The notes beneath the pieces are model-generated. The model searched no databases. It was not told the origin of the DNA and was given only the letters and a program-made list of their open reading frames with translations. This document shows, piece after piece, positions 8,187-18,303 of a stretch of DNA of 64,000 nucleotides (the first letter of the stretch is position 1; each line of letters begins with the position of its first letter). The stretch is from NCBI GenBank assembly GCA_013076295.1, contig RQOL01000851.1, positions 1 to 64,000 on the forward strand, read 5' to 3'. This DNA is from Sanderia malayensis. Its lineage: Eukaryota > Cnidaria > Scyphozoa > Semaeostomeae > Pelagiidae. The position numbers and the translations under genes are program-made.

Positions 8187-9441
8187 TCAGACGGCGGCTT
8201 TTTTTCGACGAAAGAGAAAAGTGAATTCGAGTTGGTCGGGCATGATCGGATCGTTGTAGGAGTTGCGCACGAGAAAGGACATGTCGCTGAGATTGATGTC
8301 GTTCATCAGGGAGCGAAACGTAGGCTGTTTGATTTTCAGACTTTCCGTGACGTTTTTTCGAGTTTGTGTTGCGTTGAGCGATAGAGGGTTTTCGAGTTTG
8401 TTGGCGAAGGCGTAGGTGGGAGCGGGAATTTGCGCGAGCAGCGGTGACAGGTGGTCGGCGATGTGGAATGTCGGTACGATACTGTTCGTATAGAGGAAGA
8501 TTTCGTCGGCATTGAGGAAGTTGATTGGATGGTTGGTTCGGTGTGCGATGTGGGTGTCAGTGTTGGACGATTTGGACAGATAGAGTTCGTAGTCGGTGGT
8601 GCCGAGTGGTGTCAGGTAGTTGGGAAGCAGGGGTAGATGCCACGGGAAACGAGGCACGGTGGAGGCATTCGTTTCACCGTCGGTGAAAATGGCCGGTGCG
8701 ATGATGTTGTCGACGGCGTGGGGTAGGCGTCGGGCGGTGCACGGAGTTGTGAGTGAGCCGTGTCGGACGCGATCGTAGACGATGTGAAGACCTTTGCGCT
8801 GGAGTGTTTTACTGCTGTAGTCGGCGTTGTATGAGTAGAGACTGCGGGTGACGACGGAGCCCTTTTCGAAGCCAAATATGTTGAGGAGAATGCTACCCAT
8901 GGCCATGTAGAGCAACGTGTTGGGGCAGGAGAATTCGAGGAAGTAGTGTTGATCGGGATTGTTTACGGTCTTAACCTAAAAACCTAAACGTATGGTCCAG
9001 GTCGAACCATACGTTTAGGTTTTTTTCATAGTGGTCGGCGATGTAGGTGGACGATTGGGCGGTGTCGTCTTCGAGTCCGTAGACGTCTTTGAAGACGCTC
9101 GTGAGAGTGGCGGTGTGGTTTGTGAGACTGTAGTTGGTGGGAAAGAGCGGAATGGCGCCAGACAGCATGAATTCCATGTCGTAGAGATGGTACGTGTTTT
9201 TACGGCGCGCTTCCGTGGGATGTGGTACGAACATCGAGTGTTGTGTGAGGGTATAGTCGATTTGGACGATGCCGATTTCCCAGTCTTCGTCGGGCGGCAT
9301 TTGGAGTTGGTCGCGTTGGATTTGGCTGTTGTCGGTGCTGAGAAAGTTGAATGAGTGCGTCTGTTGGATGGGATCGGCGAACTTGCTCGTGTCCAAGAGA
9401 CCGCGAATGTAGAAAAAGTCGTGCGTAAAGAAATCGCTCAT
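8187..9441 (-). pseudogene. Candidate structural protein, broken by inverted duplication
   Basis: ATG at 9441 overlaps the stop of the preceding gene as ATGA. The first frame ends at TAA near 8971; after a shift the coding style continues to the stop at 8187, a conceptual ~418 aa. The break coincides with a perfect 19-bp hairpin (8978-9024), which looks like a templated inverted duplication. The protein is beta-rich with aromatic and Pro residues (WHLPLLPNYLTPLGTTDYELYL cluster near the middle, few charges), typical of jelly-roll capsid proteins. No definite family is assigned. It lies in the structural gene block downstream of the integrase. Confidence 0.45.
8978..9024. repeat. Perfect 19-bp inverted repeat, 9-nt loop
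   Basis: The left arm AAAAACCTAAACGTATGGT (8978-8996) is exactly complementary to 9006-9024. It lies inside a gene and introduces its frameshift, so it is better read as a mutation scar than as a terminator. Confidence 0.9.
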
Positions 9442-10113
9442 GTTGTCGCTGTGGGTGTTTGACGATGGTCCGGATAGATGTGTTGCAGTAGGAGGTGGGC
9501 ACCACTGCAGATGATTAGTGTACAGTTGACGGCGATGAAGTGGTCATTTATGTTTTGATAGGTGAATGCATTCGTGCCGGCGTGGAAGGTTTTCAGGTAG
9601 CAGTTGAGTTTGATGCTTTTGCTTTGGAACGCCGTGAGGTGATGTCCTTCGACGATGCGTGCAAAGGGCAAGTTGCGATCGTCGCTCGTGAACGAGTAGT
9701 GTACGGGTTGGGCCGTCTTGTACGTGACATCGTCGAGCGGTACGTGCAGTTCGGCGAGTACGATATCGGCGTTGTATTTGTCGACTCGTTGGAAGCAGTA
9801 CGGTGAGCACATGTCGTTGCTAGGCGAGGCATATGGTTGAGAAACGCGTTGTTGTTGTTGCGTATATACGACGGACGTGGCCGGACCGGTGGTCAGGGTC
9901 AGGCGACACGTGTCAGCGAGACGTATTGGACGAGCGAGTCGGGCAGACTGTTGTAGATGATGGTCTTGTTGCCGGTGATGTCGTACTCGTCGGACTGTTG
10001 AGTGCGTTGCTTTTGCAGTAGGTGTTTTGACCGGCGTGTTCGACGAAGAATTTGCGCAACAGTACGACGTCACTGCTGTTGTTAACGGGCGGCGTGTTGA
10101 TGTCGTAATCCAT
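9438..10113 (-). pseudogene. Candidate minor structural protein, multiple frameshifts
   Basis: The start is ATG 10113 (MDYDINTPPVNNSSDVVLL). Coding style passes through three frames: 10113 to about 10015, about 10020 to 9905, and about 9915 to 9438, where it ends in TGA overlapping the next ATG. The conceptual length is ~225 aa. The last ~130 residues are beta-rich (HVPLDDVTYKTAQPVHYSF), as in single-jelly-roll minor capsid proteins. The leader holds an alternating CG tract (10117-10130), a (GA) run and TATA-like sequence near 10180. The role as minor capsid is an inference from position and size. Confidence 0.4.
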
Positions 10114-10203
10114 TGTCTGCGCGCGCGCGCGCACGTCTGTGTGTGTAGAGAGAGAGACAAAAAAAACAACACATAGTATATATGTATAAAAATGATATAA
10201 TGA

Positions 10204-11883
10204 TTAACTGACGCGAAAGAAGAAAGTCAAAGTAGTGGGATAGTTTTCTTTTTGGACAAACGAGAAACTGTGTTCGTTATAGTAGTTGAGAGCGACGGGG
10301 GATAGTTTTGTGAGCAGACGCAGGAGGGAGCTGCTGCTGCGAGACGTGAGACGGTAGACGAACGTGGAATCGGCCAGGGGGACGACTTTGTTGAAGATGG
10401 GCGTGTTGAATTCGAACCAGACTTTTGCGAATTTTGACGAGAGTTTTTGTGTGCCGGTCGGTAGGTGCAGTATTGCAACCGTGGGTTCCCAAACACCACT
10501 GTAGATGTTCGATTCGATTTTGTTTGCGGTTATTTTCACAATCTGTTGAGTGTCGAGGTGTCGCAGGGCGAGACTGAGTACGAACGAGGTGCCGCGAGGA
10601 AAATATTTGCTGTTTATCGAGGCGAATTGCGGCATCGGCATTGTGACAACCCAGGTGAGAGGTAGGTTGCGATATAGTCGCGGATTGTCGTAGAGTTTTT
10701 GACTGTCGTCAAAGTGGGGGAGTGGTGTGACGGATGTGTTTGGATATAGGAGCGGTCCGAAGCGAGTCGTGATGGCAATGTCCACGTAGTCTTCGTCGAC
10801 GTCGGTGAGGGCGGTGGTGAGCAGATCGATGTTGCGTTCCAGGCGGGGCAAAGAGAAGAGACGTTTTGAAGACGATCGCGATCGATTGGGATCGTGCGGT
10901 GCGAAATCGGTCCAGCTTTTTTTGAGTATTCTGATGATGAACGAACGTTGACACCAGTTGAGTTTTGCACCGTCGGCACCACCTGGTTGTAGTGTGTAGT
11001 GGGCGTGGTGACCGCTGCGTACGAAAAGGTCGTTCATGAGGGTGCATTCTCGAGCTTCGTTGAACCAGGTGTCGGCGCTAAAGTTCGCAAGCATTATGTC
11101 CTCGGCGGTGCTGGTGGCCGTCGGTGGACAGTAGGGAAAAAAGTCGGCAGATTCGCGCCACTCCCACGAGTCGATGTTGAGCAGTTCGGCCAACGTGCGA
11201 GACAGGCGAACGACTTGTTTGTAGCTGCCTTTGCTTTGATCGAAGGCAACACTGCGAAGCATGCGATCGGTGTTGTTCTCGGCAGCGCTGCTTCGGCGTG
11301 CGATAATGTCGAAACAGTCGTGCACGATGATGGCGTTGGTGTTCTTCTTGATGCCGAACATCGAGGAGGTTTTGACGGGCGTCTTGCCGTCGGTGAACGT
11401 GTCGTAGTACACTTTGTACGGTCGAAGGTAGTCGGTGTAGCACAGCGTGAGGAACGAGTCGAGATCGGTCGGATAGGCGATCTGGTGTTGGTGCACGAGT
11501 CGGTAGGCGATGGAAGGATGCGGCTGCAGGCGAGGCGCGGCGTCTAGGACGCGCGAATAATTGCGATGATGGAGCCATTTTTTCGCGGTCAGACCTTTGT
11601 AGACTTTCTCGAAGGCGCTGCCGGCAGTGGCGCTGTACTTTTCTGGCACGTAGTAGCGTTTGAACCAGAGTTGGGAGACTACTTCGAGAGTGCTGGTGTG
11701 CGTGAGCAAAGCGTTGATCAGTGCGGTGTTCCACGTGAAGCGCGGATCGAATTGCATGTCGCCGTACGGACGATTGGCAAAGCTGTCCGATTGTGGGAGG
11801 ATGTTGTGGTCGGGATCGCCCGACGAGACGGCTGTAAAGTAGGTTTTGTCGACGTGTTGTCCGAGACCGGTTTCCTCTGTCAT
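10204..11883 (-). CDS. MCP: Candidate major capsid protein (double jelly-roll)
   Basis: 559 aa, intact, from ATG at 11883, which overlaps the integrase stop as ATGA. It is the longest virion-type protein, and the length fits Polinton double-jelly-roll capsid proteins (about 450-650 aa). The sequence is rich in beta-forming segments and has few low-complexity runs. Residues ~430-530 contain strand-turn patterns such as RGTSFVLSLALRHL followed by WEPTVAILHLPTG, as in the second jelly roll of this fold. Jelly-roll proteins cannot be proven by motif, so the call rests on length, order and the hallmark neighbours. The 440-aa gene at 6132-7467 is the rival candidate. Confidence 0.5.
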   Translation of the reverse strand: MTEETGLGQHVDKTYFTAVSSGDPDHNILPQSDSFANRPYGDMQFDPRFTWNTALINALLTHTSTLEVVSQLWFKRYYVPEKYSATAGSAFEKVYKGLTAKKWLHHRNYSRVLDAAPRLQPHPSIAYRLVHQHQIAYPTDLDSFLTLCYTDYLRPYKVYYDTFTDGKTPVKTSSMFGIKKNTNAIIVHDCFDIIARRSSAAENNTDRMLRSVAFDQSKGSYKQVVRLSRTLAELLNIDSWEWRESADFFPYCPPTATSTAEDIMLANFSADTWFNEARECTLMNDLFVRSGHHAHYTLQPGGADGAKLNWCQRSFIIRILKKSWTDFAPHDPNRSRSSSKRLFSLPRLERNIDLLTTALTDVDEDYVDIAITTRFGPLLYPNTSVTPLPHFDDSQKLYDNPRLYRNLPLTWVVTMPMPQFASINSKYFPRGTSFVLSLALRHLDTQQIVKITANKIESNIYSGVWEPTVAILHLPTGTQKLSSKFAKVWFEFNTPIFNKVVPLADSTFVYRLTSRSSSSLLRLLTKLSPVALNYYNEHSFSFVQKENYPTTLTFFFRVS

Positions 11884-12956
11884 GTTGACGTTTTGTTGCC
11901 GCCGCGGCTAGAGGAGTCGAGGAGGAGATGGTGCAAGAGGACGGCAGCGGAGATTTCGTGACGTTGCTTTTCTTCCCGACTGCGCCGTGTGAGCACGTGT
12001 TCGGGCAACCACAAACTGTCCCAGTACTCGGCTATGCGTATTTGCACCCGTGCACCCAAGTCGTGCGTATCCACATCTGTCACCTGAAACAGCTTGTCAG
12101 TGAAACCTTGTTGGAAACCGCGACGAAAGGTTTTGTTTTCTTTGCGCATGTGCACCCAATCACCGACGTGCAGCAGTGGGCGGTGGGTGCGTTTGTCCCA
12201 GAGGGCGTGTTTTCTTTGTCGACGAACGATGCTTTTTTCGATGTTGATTCGTGCTGTGTTGACGGTGACGGGATCGACGGCGTTGGGTGCGAGTCGTGTC
12301 GTGGTGTGCAGGGTGTTGTTGAGTCCGAGAGCGACGTTTTGCAGATGATCGAGATACTTGCCGTTGAGCAGGCTGGCGATTTTGACGAGTTTTCGTTTCA
12401 AGGTCTGGTTTGTGCGTTCGATGATGGCACCTTTGATGGACGAGTCGTTGGTGGTGCTGTGTTGGACGTGAATCGACTTGAGGTAGTGCGAGACGGAGCT
12501 GTTCAGGAACTCTTTGCCGTTGTCCGAGTAGATGATGCGCGGGCGGGACATGGTTTGACGTTCGAAGATGTCGCGGATCGCGTTGAGCACGTCGCTTTGA
12601 TTTTTTTGCTTGCACGGTGCGACGAACAGTTTCTTTGTGAACTGGTCGACGACGAGCAGAAAGTGCACGTTCCTGTTGCGACTTGCGAACTCAGACATGT
12701 CGAGTAGGTCGGCTTCCCGGATTCGATTCGGACCGAACAGGCGGTAGGGACGACGAAGGAAACGTTTGCGTACCGGTTTGTATTTGGTGTACAGAGCCTG
12801 CTGTTGTTTCCATTCTTGTAGCTGTTTCCAGGTGAGGTGTTGGAAGGCGGGTAGTTTTTTGATGTGCGTAAAAAAGTTACGCAATCCGCCCAAAGCACCA
12901 GGGAAACTGCTGTCCGTATAATAGCGATTGAGTTGTTCGAACAGCGGCGTCGACAT
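11880..12956 (-). CDS. INT: Retroviral-type integrase (rve), Polinton
   Basis: 358 aa, intact, from ATG at 12956. Catalytic triad: D86 (DLLDMSEF), D145 (YSDNGKEF) and E180 (IIERTNQ), spaced 59 and 35 residues, a textbook D,D(35)E. The basic segment before D86 (RKRFLRRPYRLFGPNRIREA) is typical of Polinton integrases. An SH3-like C-terminal part (HVGDWVHMRKENKTFRRGF) follows at ~residues 270-340. It catalyses insertion of the linear element with 6-bp target duplication, as seen at the borders. The ATGA overlap with the capsid candidate suggests joint expression. It is notable that the integrase is open although replication genes are broken. Confidence 0.93.
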   Translation of the reverse strand: MSTPLFEQLNRYYTDSSFPGALGGLRNFFTHIKKLPAFQHLTWKQLQEWKQQQALYTKYKPVRKRFLRRPYRLFGPNRIREADLLDMSEFASRNRNVHFLLVVDQFTKKLFVAPCKQKNQSDVLNAIRDIFERQTMSRPRIIYSDNGKEFLNSSVSHYLKSIHVQHSTTNDSSIKGAIIERTNQTLKRKLVKIASLLNGKYLDHLQNVALGLNNTLHTTTRLAPNAVDPVTVNTARINIEKSIVRRQRKHALWDKRTHRPLLHVGDWVHMRKENKTFRRGFQQGFTDKLFQVTDVDTHDLGARVQIRIAEYWDSLWLPEHVLTRRSREEKQRHEISAAVLLHHLLLDSSSRGGNKTST

Positions 12957-12998
12957 TGCAAACAGAATGAAGGAAGAAAGAAAAAACAGCGAGTGTTA

Positions 12999-13953
12999 TT
13001 ATTTTGATTTTTTCGAACCTTGAAGTTTAATGTGCGGATACAGTTGTTTAATAATATAGCGGATGACATGCAATTTTTGATAGTTGTCCTTGAGACAGTT
13101 GTATTCTTGTTCGAATATTTTTACAGAGGGTGTATTCTTGGCGATTTCTATTGCGTGTTTGCCTGTCTGGTCGTCGTCGTCGTCGTCGTCGTCGTCGGCG
13201 TCACTATCGAAGGGCAATTCGGTGATATTCATCTCGTCGTCGAGATGTTTGAAACGAGTCAATTTCATGTTGGCAGTGTCGGACAGTTTCTTTTGTAACA
13301 GCTGTAGCATTTCTGGATCCTCGTCAATGTTGTCCTGATCGGCATCGTTATCGTCGTCGATTGTTCTAGTGTTGCTTTTCTTGAATTTCGACTTTGCATT
13401 GCGATTGATGTCGGTGAATTCGCTGTGTAGATGCGATTGTAGGGCTTAGAGTTTTCGAGCGACTCGATCTTTTTTCTTGTGCTGCTGAAAATGACTGTAG
13501 AGTTGTTGAAGCAGTTCGCGTTCGTCAGTCGGAGCGATTGATTTGTCTTGTTGCTTTTTGATGTTCTTTTTTTTTTTTTTTAGTTTCCGTGACGTTATCG
13601 CTGCTGTTGTCATCGTGATCATCGTCACTGCTGCTGGTGCTGCTGCTGCTGCTGCTGCTGGCGCTGGTGTTGTCATTAACGTTGGTTTTTGTGGTTTTCT
13701 GCTGGTGTGTGTTTTTTTGTTTTCGCGTTTGGCGTTTTCGTTTCTTTGCCGTGTTGCGACGTGGTGGTTTGGATTTTGTCGAAGCGTCGAGAAAGGCATC
13801 ATCGTTGTCGTCTTGATAATGACAATGATCGTTAGCGGTGTCGACACCGATGTTGTCATCGAAATCAATATCGTCGTTATAGTTCATTCTGCCGTTGGCG
13901 ACGGGTACTCCACCGTTCACTGTAAACATGTGTGCTACATTGAAAATCGGCAT
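12999..13953 (-). pseudogene. Acidic/basic low-complexity protein gene, broken
   Basis: ATG at 13953 (MPIFNVAHMFTVNGG) opens a frame with Asp runs, a Lys-rich block, poly-Ser and poly-Asp. It shifts frame within a poly-A/poly-Lys tract (about 13565-13585), reaches an in-frame TAA near 13446, then continues in that same frame to 12999. The conceptual length is ~318 aa. The final part (IFEQEYNCLKDNYQKLHV) looks globular and helical. No family is recognised. The homopolymer shift could be an assembly error; the TAA would remain. Confidence 0.45.
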
Positions 13954-13969
13954 ACGTGGTTTTATGAAG

Positions 13970-15379
13970 CTATTTTTTCTTTTTCTTTTTTTGTCGATCT
14001 TCCAAAAGGACTCGAGCAGTTCCTCTTTGTTGGTGAATTTTGTGCGTTTTTGGCGTCTGAGCGGCTTGCTTTCGCTGTTGGCGCGTTTGCATTTGGGGTG
14101 ATGGCGATGGCGGTCGTCGTGTTGTTGCAGGAGGCGTGGAAGTGGTTGCTGGTGGGGTGGGTGGTAGCGGAGGATGTCGTCGTCTGGCGCTAGCAGATGA
14201 CGGCGGTATCGGATATCGTCTCCTCACACTAGCAGGAATAGATGATGATGATGATGATGATGATGATGGTGTTGCACCGCTAGCAGACGACGGTATCGAA
14301 TATCGCCGTCTCACACTAGCAGGAATAGGTGATGCTGTTGCACCGCGTTCTCGTTCGGTGGCGTTTCGAAGGAGCGTGCGTGCATTGTCGCGCAAAAATT
14401 TATTGCCCAGATGATTCAGGTTGAAACCGTTGCGATGCAGGGCCAGGAGCAATTCGTGCGTTCCCTCGGGCGGTTTGGTGATGTTGCGATCGTGGGTGAA
14501 AAAATGTACCAAACGCGCAGCCGCATGTGGATTGTACGAAACGGTTTTGTGCAGTACGTGCAACGTACCGCGGTTGCTGTCGTGCCGAAGAATGTGCGGA
14601 TGTTGACCGAGAAACGTTCGCAACATTTCCGCATGAAATGGACTGTCGTGCAGGGATTGTGGCGACGGCTGTAATATATTGAGTGGATTGTTGATCAGGT
14701 TGTTGTACTTGTTGTTTTCGGCATGCCGTAGTACGTCGAGCTGTTGGTTTTCGTGTCCCTTGTGGTTTTTGTACATGCTCATGCCGGTGTGTGTGGAGAG
14801 GAGTTGTTTGTTGCGCGAGAGATGGTGGAGTTTTTTGCGAGTCTGTTCTAGCAGAGGCGAGGTGAGACTCTGTTGTATTTGCACGTCGACGTCGCTGTTC
14901 ATGATGTGCGCTTGCAGGTATTTGTGTGCATCAATCATGTGACGACTGTATTCGTTGGAATTGTTGGCGTTCTTGCGAGCTGCCGTGACCTTCTTTTGGA
15001 TGTAGTGTTGCTGTAGCGAGGGTAGGTGTTTTTGGAACGTCTGGATGGCCGTGGCGTAAAAGCTGCGCGGTACCAGTACCATTTCGCCGTACGTACCGGC
15101 ATGATGCGGTGTCAAACTGCTCTGACTGGCTGTTGATGGCGTCGGCGGTGCTGCTGCTGCTGCTGCTGCTGGTGTTTGCGGAGTGGCAGGCGGAGTCATT
15201 GCAGCCGTCGACGAAGTAGCAAAGCTCGAGTGACCCAAATAGGGACCCGTTTGGTGTGCGCTGCTGCGACGTTTCTTTTGTGTTTTTTTACCGCCATCAT
15301 CGTCATCGTATTCACCATCGGATTTGGATCTTCTGTGTTTTTTTCCTGTTAGTGATGGAAGAGTAGCGGCGGTGGCCAT
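13970..15379 (-). CDS. 469-aa protein with repeats, unknown
   Basis: Intact from ATG at 15379. The N-terminus is basic then Pro/Ala/Ser-rich (residues 1-95). The middle (~95-345) is globular, rich in His, Asn and Leu. The C-terminal ~120 residues are Ser/Pro/Arg-rich, with a repeated element IPASVRRRYSIP / IPASVRRRYPIP and a poly-Lys end. The DNA of the repeat region carries GAT and CTG triplet runs. No catalytic motif is seen. It lies between the integrase and the 90-aa basic protein, so a structural role (adenovirus pIIIa-like position) is possible but unsupported by motif. Confidence 0.55.
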   Translation of the reverse strand: MATAATLPSLTGKKHRRSKSDGEYDDDDGGKKTQKKRRSSAHQTGPYLGHSSFATSSTAAMTPPATPQTPAAAAAAAPPTPSTASQSSLTPHHAGTYGEMVLVPRSFYATAIQTFQKHLPSLQQHYIQKKVTAARKNANNSNEYSRHMIDAHKYLQAHIMNSDVDVQIQQSLTSPLLEQTRKKLHHLSRNKQLLSTHTGMSMYKNHKGHENQQLDVLRHAENNKYNNLINNPLNILQPSPQSLHDSPFHAEMLRTFLGQHPHILRHDSNRGTLHVLHKTVSYNPHAAARLVHFFTHDRNITKPPEGTHELLLALHRNGFNLNHLGNKFLRDNARTLLRNATERERGATASPIPASVRRRYSIPSSASGATPSSSSSSSSSIPASVRRRYPIPPSSASARRRHPPLPPTPPATTSTPPATTRRPPSPSPQMQTRQQRKQAAQTPKTHKIHQQRGTARVLLEDRQKKKKKK

Positions 15380-15500
15380 GCGAGTACAGACGCAAGAAGA
15401 CGAAAAAAGGACAACGTCTTGTTTTTAACGAAAAAATAAACAAATTATCGTTTCGACATACGTATGTATATATATATAGATAATAAATGAAGTGTTTTTA

Positions 15501-15773
15501 TCAACGCTGAAATGAGTTCGGATACGGCACGTAGGTGAATCCGTTTCGCAGTCGAATGATCGGCGCCTGCATGGGTAAGCGTCTGAAGTTGCTCAATTGA
15601 CTGCGCAATTGGGCCGGATGAAAGGGCCAATTGTAGCCGGGTCCTGTGGGGTACACATTCATTTGATTTTCACCGTAGAAACCGATGCGTTTGTAGTGGC
15701 GGGCTTGCGCTTGGCGCAGTCGTCGGCGACGTCGGTGTGGAGTCGTGTATATTTGCGGCAGTGGTGGTGGCAT
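15501..15773 (-). CDS. Small Pro/Arg-rich protein
   Basis: 90 aa from ATG at 15773. It starts MPPPLPQIYTT, then a basic run HRRRRRLRQAQARHYKR, then a Pro/Tyr/Asn-rich C-terminus (YPTGPGYNWPFHPAQL). I choose the 15773 ATG because the upstream part of the longer open frame does not look coding. It resembles the other small basic genes of the element in composition. No family is recognised. Confidence 0.45.
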   Translation of the reverse strand: MPPPLPQIYTTPHRRRRRLRQAQARHYKRIGFYGENQMNVYPTGPGYNWPFHPAQLRSQLSNFRRLPMQAPIIRLRNGFTYVPYPNSFQR

Positions 15774-15863
15774 GCTTACGGATGTGACAATGCGTGTCTG
15801 TATGCTTTGACGATTGTCGAAGGCGAAAAGAGCATTTAGAAGAAAAAAATAACAGCAATCTGT

Positions 15864-16310
15864 TAGGCGAGAATGTTTTGCAGATGGTACGTCGAGTCGT
15901 AGTAGATCGGTTCGCGGAGACGAGCCACAGCGAACGGATTGATTTTGGCCATTTGTTTGACATTGTCGTAATTTTGGTAGACGTTGCTTTTCGTCATCAC
16001 TCCGGGCAGATTCGCGTGAAAACCGACGGCCGGCGACCAGTTCTTTTCTCGGTGTTGTAGTTGTTGTTTGTGGTGTTGCAAGGTGGTTGCGTAGATGCTC
16101 GCCTTCATATACGGCGGCAGTGCGGCTGTGTCGCGAATGTGATTCGTCTCGAGAAGTTTCCGATAGTCGGAGGTCGAGCGTGCACGATGTCGTCGTCGTC
16201 GACGGTGTGATCGTCGATGCCGAGTAGTAGTAGCCGAAAGTCGACATGGTTTTTATGTAGTTGTGTTTGAACAGGTCGTGATGATTCGCGTGAACACCGA
16301 AAGACGACAT
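15864..16310 (-). pseudogene. Small unknown protein gene with a frameshift
   Basis: ATG at 16310 (MSSFGVHANHHDLFKHNYIK) gives ~30 coding-like residues. After a run of GAC/CGA triplets (16185-16205) the coding style continues in another frame (RKLLETNHIRDTAALPPYMK) to the stop at ~15864. The conceptual length is ~148 aa. The shift lies in or near the triplet run. The C-terminal half looks like a compact soluble domain (NWSPAVGFHANLPGVMTKSN). No family is recognised. Confidence 0.4.
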
Positions 16311-16539
16311 ATTTTGTACGTATTAAAAAAAGTATGACACATAGAGAAAAACTTCGCAATGTATATAATGTAATGTAAAACAACAAGAAACTGTTACGTA
16401 CTACTGTCTATGATGATGGCGAATAGTGAAATCGCGAGAGTGAAAAAAAAAAAGACGACAACTATATAACAGCCAGCAATTTTAAAAATCAAACATAATA
16501 CGTAATGTGAATAAGAAAAAAATGAACAATGTCTCTTTC

Positions 16540-18012
16540 TTAGTTCTTTTTCAGCAGGGCCGCCAGTACAGCACCGTGTTTTTTGCAATGGCTGGACGGA
16601 GTGACACTTTTCTTTGCGGGCACTTCTTCAAATGCCGTTGGGCGCTTTGCTCCTGCATGCAACCATTGTCCGCATGCGGGTGATGGCGATGGTGGTGGAT
16701 CCAGTATTATTGGCGGTGGAGTTATGAGGGGTGCCGATGTTGTTGCTGTTGCTGTTGTTGTTGTATCGCCGTTGATGATTCGAAAGCAGCTCGTGCTGCT
16801 GCTGCTGCTGTTGCTACTGTTTGCAAATTGAATTGCACATTTCGTCTCATTCGCACGAAAGTAGCGTTTTTGTTTGCCCAGCGTGTGCGGTGAACAGAAT
16901 AACTCGTGAGTGCAACATGTACAATAGCCATGGTGTATGGACCCGCTTAAGGGAGTAAATATTTTCGAACACATAACGCAAATGAGACTGGGGGGAATGA
17001 GATCGGTATATTTTGTCATGGTTTTGTGACGATCGATAAACGGGATCAGTTGGGCGAGGGGAGTCGCGTTAGAAACTAAGCCGATAAATTGAACAATGAG
17101 TAAAAAATCGGTCGTGCTCGAACACGGCACAACACTGACCCAACTGACATTTTTAAATAGGCAAACGAAAGGAGGTAAAACGAAATCTAAACGAGTGCAC
17201 AGATCTCCGAAGAAATCGACCATTTGATCGACAGTTTTGAAAAAGTGTTTAACATTATCCGTACCTCGCACTTTTTGGGTCCGTACACGAATGGCTGCAG
17301 CTTCCAACGCGAAATCGTGCTTGAACGAAATGGACGACTCGCCACAGTCGGCAACAGTAACAGGAGTACGTTTGTTGTTGTCGGTCTCCTTTGCGATGCG
17401 AGATGTGGTGGTGAGAATATCCTCCTCATCGCTGTCATCCGTGTCTGTATGATCATCAATGTCTGTTGTGTGATCGTTGTCATCGTCTTTGAAGTTTTTT
17501 CGCAGACGAACCAGATGTGCTTTCAGGTTTTCTGCACTGGCCGGTTGCAATACCCACCCGTCTTGCGTCACACTTTTGCACGTTAGGATTTTGCTTTTTG
17601 TTGCCTGGTCGAGACTCGCGCTGGTTTCCGTTGATACGACTTGGGGGACAGGCCTCGATTATTCAACGGAAAGGCTGTACCGGACTCGAGTGTCAAATGA
17701 AAGTCCCACCATGAGTGTGGACCGGAGCGAGCAATAGTAGTAGGCAATACGAATTGCGTATTTGTCGGCCAGTCTCTCTTCGGATCGGATGCTGCATACG
17801 AATTCATTGAAAAATAGGTCGTTACAAACTGCCGTGCACTATTACTTTGACGCATCTATGGATGAAAAAAAAAAACGTGTAATAGTAAATAATAATAAGT
17901 TAGAAGGTACATAGTTATTATTTACTTATGTGTTATTACGTACCAATTCGTTCATGGAGTAGTAATCTTTGAAGGAGTAAACGGTTGCATCTGAGGCAGT
18001 ATCGTTGTCCAT
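16540..18012 (-). pseudogene. Spliced gene with RING-like zinc motif, one frameshift
   Basis: Exon 1 is 17944-18012 (ATG at 18012, 23 codons). The intron is 17856-17943 (88 nt): donor GTACGT, branch-like CTAAC, long T-run, acceptor CATAG. Exon 2 is 16540-17855 and joins in phase 0. Within exon 2 the frame shifts once near a C5 run (about 17640-17655), giving a conceptual ~460 aa. Around the middle lie paired cysteines (SLICVMCSKIF, then HHGYCTCC), a RING/TRAF-like zinc-binding pattern. The N-terminal third has an acidic DD-rich tract and the C-terminus is Pro/Ser/Thr-rich. A TATA box (18068-18078) lies ~58 nt from the ATG. A ubiquitin-ligase-type or regulatory role is only suggested. Confidence 0.55.
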
Positions 18013-18017
18013 GTTGT

Positions 18018-18062
18018 CAGTCAAACTCAACATCAATAGCAGAGTGATGTTGAGTCTGACTG
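18018..18062. repeat. 18-bp inverted repeat in a leader
   Basis: Arms 18018-18035 (CAGTCAAACTCAACATCA) and 18045-18062 are complementary with one mismatch and a 9-nt loop. It begins 6 nt upstream of the ATG of the spliced gene, between TATA box and start codon, so it would form a stem in the mRNA leader. Confidence 0.85.
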
Positions 18063-18104
18063 GGTGTTGAATTTATAGCAAAAATGACCGCAATGACATT
18101 CCTT

Positions 18105-18262
18105 ACGAAATAATAGCAACAAAAACTTTAGCAGCAAACAAAATTAATCCCATAGAAATATAGCAGCAAAAACATTAGTGACATAGAAATCTAGCAGCAA
18201 AAAAATTAGTTGCAGCAAATTCTATACAATAGAGCAGCAAAAAAAATTAGCAGCAAAAATGA
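18105..18262. promoter_or_regulatory. AGCAGCAAA repeat cluster upstream of the spliced gene
   Basis: Five AGCAGCAAA copies (from 18130, 18162, 18193, 18233 and 18249) plus variants, several followed by ATTAG, lie upstream of the TATA box of the gene starting at 18012. The motif is the same as at 4318-4470 and 34221-34350. The cluster ends in TGACGTGA. Relative to the minus-strand gene the motif is in reverse orientation, so it seems to work in both directions, if regulatory. Confidence 0.65.
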
Positions 18263-18303
18263 CGTGATCGCAGTTTATATGTACAGGTAAAGTATGATTA
18301 TTA

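Noticed and set aside
8971..9030. Hairpin followed by T-run as a transcription terminator
   Set aside because: Rho-independent terminators do not fit an animal-nuclear element, and the hairpin interrupts a gene rather than ending one.
13560..13590. Frameshifts at homopolymer runs (also 22788-22797, 34785-34795) as programmed frameshifting
   Set aside because: No slippery-site plus structure is evident; mutation or assembly error is simpler. They are recorded as broken genes with that caveat.
17583..17660. A second intron in the spliced gene
   Set aside because: No donor with matching phase; a single-base change in a C5 run explains the frame switch better.
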